NCBI RefSeq assembly: GCF_026625565.1
Contig: NZ_CP112998.1
Location: forward strand, 7,476,501-7,540,500
Source of the DNA: Dyadobacter pollutisoli
Lineage (GTDB): Bacteria > Bacteroidota > Bacteroidia > Cytophagales > Spirosomataceae
Direction: 5' to 3'
DNA: 64,000 bases
A program made the translations under genes and the position numbers. Of the stretch, positions 59,445-64,000 are shown in pieces (positions within the stretch are counted from its first letter, which is position 1; every line of letters starts with the position of its first letter). A model generated the notes under the pieces. The model was not told the origin of the DNA. It saw only the letters and a program-made list of their open reading frames with translations, and ran no database searches.

Positions 59445-59813
59445 ATGAGTGAATCAGAAAAGGCCAAAGCCCAGTTGGTCATCGTTACCGGATTGGTGGT
59501 ACTTTATTTTATCTTCAAATCTCAATACCCATATTTCCTGATTGCGGCCGCTGTAGTTGGCGTGTTAAGCATTGCAGTTCCGGCGATCGGAGACCTGATC
59601 GTGAAGGGCTGGTATAAAATAGCGGAGATATTAGGTGCGATCAATGGTAGGATTCTTTTGTCCGCCGTGTTTTTCATTGTATTGTTCCCCGTGGCGGCGA
59701 TCGCCAAGTTGAGCAAGAAGAATCCTTTGAACCTGAAACGAGAAGCAAAGGATTCTGTCTTTACGGAAAGAAATCACAAATATTCTGCGAAGGATCTGGA
59801 ACAGGTTTGGTAA
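59445..59813 (+). CDS. SxtJ family membrane protein
   Basis: A 122-residue membrane protein with three to four helices (about residues 10-25, 28-50, 68-90) and a hydrophilic C-terminus (KKNPLNLKREAKDSVFTERNHKYSAKDLEQVW). That tail, with the SVFTERNHKY segment, is characteristic of the SxtJ family found next to carbamoyltransferases and DUF5989. Function unknown. The ATG at 59445 is preferred over an upstream one at 59409 that lies in the hairpin. A bidirectional terminator follows. Confidence 0.85.
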   Translation: MSESEKAKAQLVIVTGLVVLYFIFKSQYPYFLIAAAVVGVLSIAVPAIGDLIVKGWYKIAEILGAINGRILLSAVFFIVLFPVAAIAKLSKKNPLNLKREAKDSVFTERNHKYSAKDLEQVW

Positions 59814-59833
59814 GCAATATGCAAGAGTTTGTT

Positions 59834-59861
59834 AAAAGGCCTGGTTTCAGGCCTTTTTTTT
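59834..59861. terminator. Bidirectional terminator between the SxtJ-like gene and ppx
   Basis: A 10-bp perfect stem (AAAAGGCCTG/CAGGCCTTTT at 59834-59843 and 59848-59857) with a GTTT loop. Eight T residues follow on the plus strand and four on the minus strand; it overlaps the ppx stop codon. Confidence 0.85.
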
Positions 59862-60731
59862 GCGACATGCCCTGTCATATAAAAGTTGTAGCATTCCATC
59901 TTTCAAGCCCACATCCGGAACGTGAATGACTTCTGCGCCAGCCCATATCATTGCCGATGTGTAGATGTCGCCTGCCGGTACAATTACGTCGGCACGGTCG
60001 GGGTTTAATTGCAGCTTATTGATACGTTCCTCCAATGTAAACTGGGAAATGTACTCCTTCATTCTCACAATTTCATCCAGGCTGGTAGAGCTTTCCGTTA
60101 GTTTGGATGAAAGATCGAAGAGCTTATTAATGTTACCGCCTGTCCCTACGGCCTGAATAGGTAGGCTGTAATCAACGTTTTGGTTGATCCATTCTTTTAT
60201 TTTAAGCCACGAGTTTTTAGACTCCTTGCCTTCCAGCAACCGCACCGATCCTAGTTTGAAAGACTTAGCTTTGATTTTCTGACGATCTTTATAAACATTC
60301 AGCTCCGTACTGCCGCCGCCAACATCAATGTGAATGTATTGGCCTTCGCCCAGTGATTTTACAACTACATTGTTCACCAGCTCAGCCTCGCGTTGTCCGT
60401 CAATGATCTGAATGTGAATGCCGGTACGATTTTCGATATGTTCACGGACTTCGTAACCGTTTTCAGCTTCACGCATGGCCGACGTAGAGCAAGCCATGTA
60501 ATCGTCCACCTCGTGCAGCTCCATCAGCAGCTGGTAGGCAAGCATCAGCTTCATCATGCGGTCTTCACTTTGGGAAGTAATTCTGCCCTGCGTAAAAACA
60601 TCATGACCTAGCCGAAGAGGAAATCTGACGTATTCAACTTTTTTAAAGCGGGAGACACCCTCGTCCTGCAATACCGAAGATATTTGCATACGGGCACCAT
60701 TGGATCCAATGTCTATTGCAGCGAATTTCAA
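59847..60731 (-). CDS. ppx: Ppx/GppA phosphatase family protein
   Basis: Exopolyphosphatase or guanosine pentaphosphate phosphatase of 294 residues, from the actin-like ATPase superfamily. Phosphate-binding loops are DIGSNGARM (residues 7-15) and DVGGGSTELNV (about 140-150); AVGTGGNINKL and DVIVPAGDIY are also typical. The protein lacks the C-terminal HD domain of E. coli Ppx, as is common in Bacteroidota. It would act in polyphosphate or (p)ppGpp metabolism. Confidence 0.9.
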   Translation of the reverse strand: MKFAAIDIGSNGARMQISSVLQDEGVSRFKKVEYVRFPLRLGHDVFTQGRITSQSEDRMMKLMLAYQLLMELHEVDDYMACSTSAMREAENGYEVREHIENRTGIHIQIIDGQREAELVNNVVVKSLGEGQYIHIDVGGGSTELNVYKDRQKIKAKSFKLGSVRLLEGKESKNSWLKIKEWINQNVDYSLPIQAVGTGGNINKLFDLSSKLTESSTSLDEIVRMKEYISQFTLEERINKLQLNPDRADVIVPAGDIYTSAMIWAGAEVIHVPDVGLKDGMLQLLYDRACRKKKA

Positions 60732-60822
60732 AAGCTAGTTAATAGGGAAGTAAATAAAAGCCAAAAATAGAACTTTCACGAACAAGTTTCTATTATTGTG
60801 CGTGAAAGTTCCGATATGCTAT

Positions 60823-62331
60823 TTACATTTTTTTACCACCTATCTGATACAATAACTTAACTTTTACACCTGGGCCAGCACTATTGCTAAACGGTGTGAG
60901 CGGTTTGAAGTAGGTAAATAAATAACCTTCTGCCTGGACTACAATCGGATGCCAGGTTTTCTCGATACCCAGTGAAAAATTAACTGAACTTACTGCCGGA
61001 ATATTGGTTTTATGTTCGAAAGTCTGGTTAAAGAACAGATTGTTCGGTGCCTGGCAGTCATAAGAGATCCTTTCCTTGGAAGATATCTTTATATTCGTTC
61101 CTACCCCGGCATAATAAGCCCAATCATCTTTTAATGTGTTACGGAAAGCCACGGTAAGCGGAATCTGCACAAGTGTAGGATTTACCTTAATGTTATAAAT
61201 TTCAAATATCAACGGTACCTCGCCAGGATTTGTCTGTTTGAAATCCTTTCTGTTCTTCTCCCGGAACACCTTTTCGGTAAAAAACTCCATTGGTTTTACC
61301 TTCAACCAACTGATTCCTGCCGAGATGGAGAACTTCTTGGACACGAGCACTTCAGCCACGATGGTTTTTGCCTGGCCACCTTTTTCTATCTGTATCCCAC
61401 CGCCAAAACGGTAAGGTACTTTCAATGGCAGCTTCGGAATAACGTTCTCTGTCTGAGTTGTTTTCTCCACTTTTTTGTCAGAAACCGTAGCCTTTGCCAG
61501 CTGCGTATTAGCAACCGGAGCAAAAGCACGTTGTACCTGCCTAACAGACAACCTGTTGGCAAGATTGTAACTCATTTTTCTCGACAGAACATAACCATTA
61601 TTCATTCCGACGGCATTTTGAATCGCATAAATTCCTGATTCAGTGCCAAGTACTTTTTGTCCTGCCCCGGAAGTAACGCCAGCGTAGCCAGAAGATGCGT
61701 GAATTTCATTTTTTGCCAATTCCACAGTTTCCTGCGATTGAATGGTTGCTGGGTTTTGACGTGGATATGTCTCATTGATTTTTCCTGATCCATTCTTATT
61801 GAAGTTTTCAGCAGGAACATTGGCAACTGATTCGGGTAATGTAGTGGAAGTCACGCGGTCAGAATTTTGTGCCCCGTTATTAATGTCGGATAGAGCTTGT
61901 GAATCCTGATTTTCCTTCGTTGAGTTTTGATTTTCAAGAGTTTGTGACTCGGCATAGCTCAGACGATCCTGTATTTGCGGAACAGAAAAGGCATTTTCCG
62001 GAGCCATTTCCTTTTGTACCAGGTAAACTGTATCCGTTTTTGCAACCGGAGCCGGCTGGTTTTTAATCACCTCGATCTGGTTCTGCAGATTTTTAACATC
62101 GGAAACCAGGTGGTTGTTTTTTGACAGCTGGTTCACATACAGGAACGCCATCACCGTCGTCACCGAAGCAGCGGCAGCATAACCTACCCACGAACTGTAT
62201 TGTTGCCAGAAAGTCGGCGGAGTGTGTGCGTGCATATAATTTTGCATGCGCGCCCAGTCCTGCTCATGAAAGTCTGGTTCGATACTCTCTAGTTTCCGGC
62301 GTATAGTGTTCTCAAATTTATTAGTTTTCAT
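60823..62331 (-). CDS. Anti-sigma-like membrane protein with C-terminal outer-membrane beta-barrel-like domain
   Basis: A 502-residue protein. The cytoplasmic N-terminus (ENTIRRKLESIEPDFHEQDWARMQ) and a transmembrane helix at about residues 47-65 resemble Bacteroidota anti-sigma proteins. A coiled-coil stretch and a long Asn/Gln/Ser-rich linker (about 70-290) follow. The last 200 residues form alternating strands like outer-membrane beta-barrel proteins (VPYRFGGGIQIEKGGQA, WAYYAGVGTNIKI). The gene starts inside the sigma gene, overlapping by 11 nt, so the two are coupled. The topology is unusual. Confidence 0.65.
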   Translation of the reverse strand: MKTNKFENTIRRKLESIEPDFHEQDWARMQNYMHAHTPPTFWQQYSSWVGYAAAASVTTVMAFLYVNQLSKNNHLVSDVKNLQNQIEVIKNQPAPVAKTDTVYLVQKEMAPENAFSVPQIQDRLSYAESQTLENQNSTKENQDSQALSDINNGAQNSDRVTSTTLPESVANVPAENFNKNGSGKINETYPRQNPATIQSQETVELAKNEIHASSGYAGVTSGAGQKVLGTESGIYAIQNAVGMNNGYVLSRKMSYNLANRLSVRQVQRAFAPVANTQLAKATVSDKKVEKTTQTENVIPKLPLKVPYRFGGGIQIEKGGQAKTIVAEVLVSKKFSISAGISWLKVKPMEFFTEKVFREKNRKDFKQTNPGEVPLIFEIYNIKVNPTLVQIPLTVAFRNTLKDDWAYYAGVGTNIKISSKERISYDCQAPNNLFFNQTFEHKTNIPAVSSVNFSLGIEKTWHPIVVQAEGYLFTYFKPLTPFSNSAGPGVKVKLLYQIGGKKM

Positions 62332-62935
62332 TTCCTCTGAATGACTTTACGGCCCAATCACTTGGGAAGAGATTTGGGTAATATTGTTTAATTAAATGCT
62401 GCAAACGGGCGCGGGCACGAACGTAATGTGATCGTACCGTAGCTTCGTTAATTTGCAGCAAATCTGCTATTTCACGATGGTTGTAACCATCTACTACGTA
62501 CAGCAGGAACACGTTTTTGTAAACAGGCTTTATCTGCTGGATCAGCTGAAGAATTTCATCCGCAGTGATCTGGCTTATTACATCTTCTTCAAATTTGGGG
62601 TACGGCGCATCCTCCAGAGCAATTACATCCTCGCTATGCTTTTTATGTTTGCGGTAGTAGCTGATCGCCGTATTAACCATAATCGTTCGCAACCAAGCCT
62701 TGAAAGGATGGTTGCAGTCATATTTTTCCAAATTATTAAAGACCTTCAGAAATCCCTCGTTCAATACCTCTTCGGCCTCCTCAGTAGTGGCGGTATAGCG
62801 AAGGCAAATGCTTTTCGAATACCCGAAAAATTGTTTATAAAGATGCCGCTGCGCCTGGCTGTTGCCAGCGATGCATGCAGCCACGACCGAGTTGAAGTCG
62901 TTTTCACTAAAGGATATTTTTCTTCCAAAAAGCAA
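62321..62935 (-). CDS. ECF RNA polymerase sigma factor
   Basis: Sigma-70 family ECF factor of 204 residues. Region 2 lies at about residues 20-90 (ACIAGNSQAQRHLYKQFFGYSKSICLRYT, EEAEEVLNEGFLKVFNNLEKYD, FKAWLRTIMVNTAISYYRK) and region 4 at about 130-185 (IKPVYKNVFLLYVVDGYNHREIADLLQINEATVRSHYVRARARLQHLI). The start is TTG at 62935. It is translationally coupled to the anti-sigma-like gene, and would be released by a signal through that protein. Confidence 0.88.
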   Translation of the reverse strand: MLFGRKISFSENDFNSVVAACIAGNSQAQRHLYKQFFGYSKSICLRYTATTEEAEEVLNEGFLKVFNNLEKYDCNHPFKAWLRTIMVNTAISYYRKHKKHSEDVIALEDAPYPKFEEDVISQITADEILQLIQQIKPVYKNVFLLYVVDGYNHREIADLLQINEATVRSHYVRARARLQHLIKQYYPNLFPSDWAVKSFRGNEN

Positions 62936-63169
62936 AGTCAGGGTATCAAATTGTCAGGGATCGAATTACTTACTTAACACTTACGCCGTACTCGATCAAT
63001 ATGTTGCAAAAAATTACGAAAAAATATGGTGGTATCAAAAAGCGGGAAGTACAGCTTTTTGGGACTAAAAAATTGAGGAAAAATTGCCTGCTGGCTGCAA
63101 CAGTACATTCCCGGGAGGCGTAATCCCTAAAAACAGTTTTAAACATTCACAAAAACCCGTGAGTTGATC
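62936..63169. other. Intergenic region between sigma gene and PepSY-like gene
   Basis: This 234-nt divergent region must contain both promoters. TCAGGG[T/A]ATC occurs twice near the sigma start (from 62939 and 62955). No exact TAnnTTTG element was identified. Confidence 0.35.
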
Positions 63170-63784
63170 ATGAAAAAAATTTCACTTTTGCTGGTTGTTT
63201 TGACGAGCGTATGGTTTGCTGCTTGTCAGAAAGATGATGCGGCGAGTCCGGATGCAGTAGAGGAATCCTCTGATTTTGAAAATGTGGTAGAGTCGGCGGC
63301 GAGGTATTCGGTAGCTACGGATTCGGTTACGATTGGTAAATGCAAAGGTAAATTGACGGAAGTGGCGGTGGTAGATCTGGCAGCGCCCATTACAACGTAT
63401 ATCAGTACTACCTATCCGGGTTCTGAGATTAAGTATGCGGCCAAGGATCAGGCAGGTAAAGTGGTGGTAGCGATTACTTTGGCGGACGGTACTGCAAAGG
63501 GGCTGTTGTTTAATGCGGACGGTACCTTCAAGGAAGAATTGAAGCAACACGGGCATAAAGCCAAGCTTACTAAAATAGAAATTACTGCATTACCTTCCAC
63601 GATTACAGATTATATTACTTCGTCATATGCGGGTGCGACGATCAAGCTGGCCGCTACTAATGATGCAGGAGAGTATTTTGTAGGGATACTGCAGGACGAT
63701 AAAGTGAAGATATTGTTATTCAATGCAGACGGTACTTTCAATAAGGAATTGGAACAGCCGCTGAGAAGACATAAAAAGCATTAA
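63170..63784 (+). CDS. PepSY-like lipoprotein with two tandem repeats
   Basis: A 204-residue lipoprotein (signal MKKISLLLVVLTSVWFAAC). Two related domains follow at about residues 66-125 and 135-195: the first has APITTYISTTYPGSEIKYAA and GLLFNADGTFKEEL, the second PSTITDYITSSYAGATIKLAA and ILLFNADGTFNKEL. This is the PepSY-like/BLIP-like fold. Such proteins may inhibit proteases or bind lipoproteins; no direct evidence here. The ATG at 63170 is preferred over 63164 (TTG). Confidence 0.82.
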   Translation: MKKISLLLVVLTSVWFAACQKDDAASPDAVEESSDFENVVESAARYSVATDSVTIGKCKGKLTEVAVVDLAAPITTYISTTYPGSEIKYAAKDQAGKVVVAITLADGTAKGLLFNADGTFKEELKQHGHKAKLTKIEITALPSTITDYITSSYAGATIKLAATNDAGEYFVGILQDDKVKILLFNADGTFNKELEQPLRRHKKH

Positions 63785-63810
63785 AATCTTTTGTTAGGGG
63801 TGAGTTGGAA

Positions 63811-63847
63811 TACGGCGCTGGATTTTCCGGCTCCGTATTTATTTTTT
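63811..63847. terminator. Terminator between the PepSY-like gene and the lrp-type gene
   Basis: AATACGG (from 63810) pairs with CCGTATT (to 63840) around a partly paired interior, followed by a T-rich tract on the plus strand. It overlaps the stop codon of the convergent Lrp-type gene at 63839. Confidence 0.65.
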
Positions 63848-64000
63848 ATCAGGCAGCATTTCCAATGCGGATGAATTTTTGATTTCTCCCATTACAAACA
63901 GGCTGTGCGTGCTCCCGATATTATCCAGTGACCCGAGTTTTTGCATTAAAAATTGCTGGTACTGCGACATATCGTCCACTACTACTTTTAATAAAAAATC
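63839..64000 (-). CDS. Lrp/AsnC family regulator, C-terminal part (cut by window edge)
   Basis: The last 53 codons of a gene entering from the right edge. The reverse strand reads DFLLKVVVDDMSQYQQFLMQ, then KLGSLDNIGSTHSLFVMGEI and ends at ALEMLPDKK. This is the ligand-binding RAM (AsnC_trans_reg) domain end of Lrp-type feast/famine regulators, with the S-x-H-S-x-F-V-M-x-E-x-K signature. The DNA-binding half lies outside the window. Confidence 0.85.
   Translation of the reverse strand, partial: DFLLKVVVDDMSQYQQFLMQKLGSLDNIGSTHSLFVMGEIKNSSALEMLPDKK

Noticed and set aside
56111..59813. Saxitoxin biosynthesis cluster
   Set aside because: Only the carbamoyltransferase, J-like and K-like genes are present; no sxtA polyketide synthase or amidinotransferase.
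62453..62977. 174-codon plus-strand frame
   Set aside because: Antisense to the ECF sigma gene, whose regions 2 and 4 are clear.
1..64000. tRNA or rRNA genes, transposons, prophage
   Set aside because: No cloverleaf with CCA-type ends, no rRNA-like conserved stretch, no transposase or integrase family protein was recognised by eye; a tRNAscan and IS search would be decisive.

Overview
The window looks like chromosomal DNA of a Bacteroidota bacterium of the Cytophagales type, close in flavour to Dyadobacter/Spirosomaceae. This is inferred from protein families (FecR/ECF sigma pairs, STN proteins, DUF2807, DUF5989/SxtJ, a KduI/KduD/GH105 pectin cluster) and from several promoters of the Bacteroidota form TTTG/TTG - about 20 nt - TAnnTTTG. 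No rRNA, tRNA, prophage, insertion sequence or CRISPR array was recognised. Some genes start with TTG or GTG.

Layout. 1-13.7 kb: the N-terminal end of a DEAD-box helicase, a Tat-exported serine hydrolase, a DUF2911 protein, a sorbosone-dehydrogenase-like lipoprotein, a TetR regulator with two palindromic operators beside an SDR oxidoreductase and a DUF2798 protein, FabF, a HAD phosphatase, a RarD-type permease, a methyltransferase/UbiA-like pair and two aminopeptidases (M28, M17). 13.8-17.4 kb: an ATP-grasp enzyme, a lipoprotein, a solitary DUF1016 nuclease and an NTF2-like protein. 17.5-28.2 kb: a uronate/pectin locus (kduD-kduI-kdgF-GH105-uxaB-exuT, divergent LacI regulator) followed by a Nudix hydrolase and a GH31 glycosidase.

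28.4-42.6 kb: a methionine-type aminotransferase, a Xre-RES toxin-antitoxin pair, a LolC/E-type permease, NAD synthetase, an ECF sigma/FecR/STN surface-protein signalling set, DUF2807 protein, a VanX-like dipeptidase, a PspC/LiaF-like envelope-stress set, a degenerate TrpF homologue and a DUF4160/DUF2442 pair. 42.7-53.5 kb: a galactose operon (2-hydroxyacid dehydrogenase-galK-galM) with an 18-bp perfect palindrome upstream, a histidine kinase, a HEAT-like protein, fumarase, a NagB-type deaminase, and metE behind a cobalamin riboswitch.

53.8-59.8 kb is the most unusual part: an acyltransferase and a thioesterase, a truncated and frameshifted SGNH-hydrolase remnant, then a carbamoyltransferase, a membrane SGNH hydrolase, a 49-residue DUF5989 protein and an SxtJ-like membrane protein. 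The last four resemble the poorly understood sxtI-sxtJ-sxtK neighbourhood known from saxitoxin clusters, here without toxin genes. The window closes with Ppx/GppA, a second ECF sigma factor with an anti-sigma-like protein that carries an outer-membrane beta-barrel-like C-terminus, a PepSY-like lipoprotein, and the C-terminus of an Lrp/AsnC regulator.
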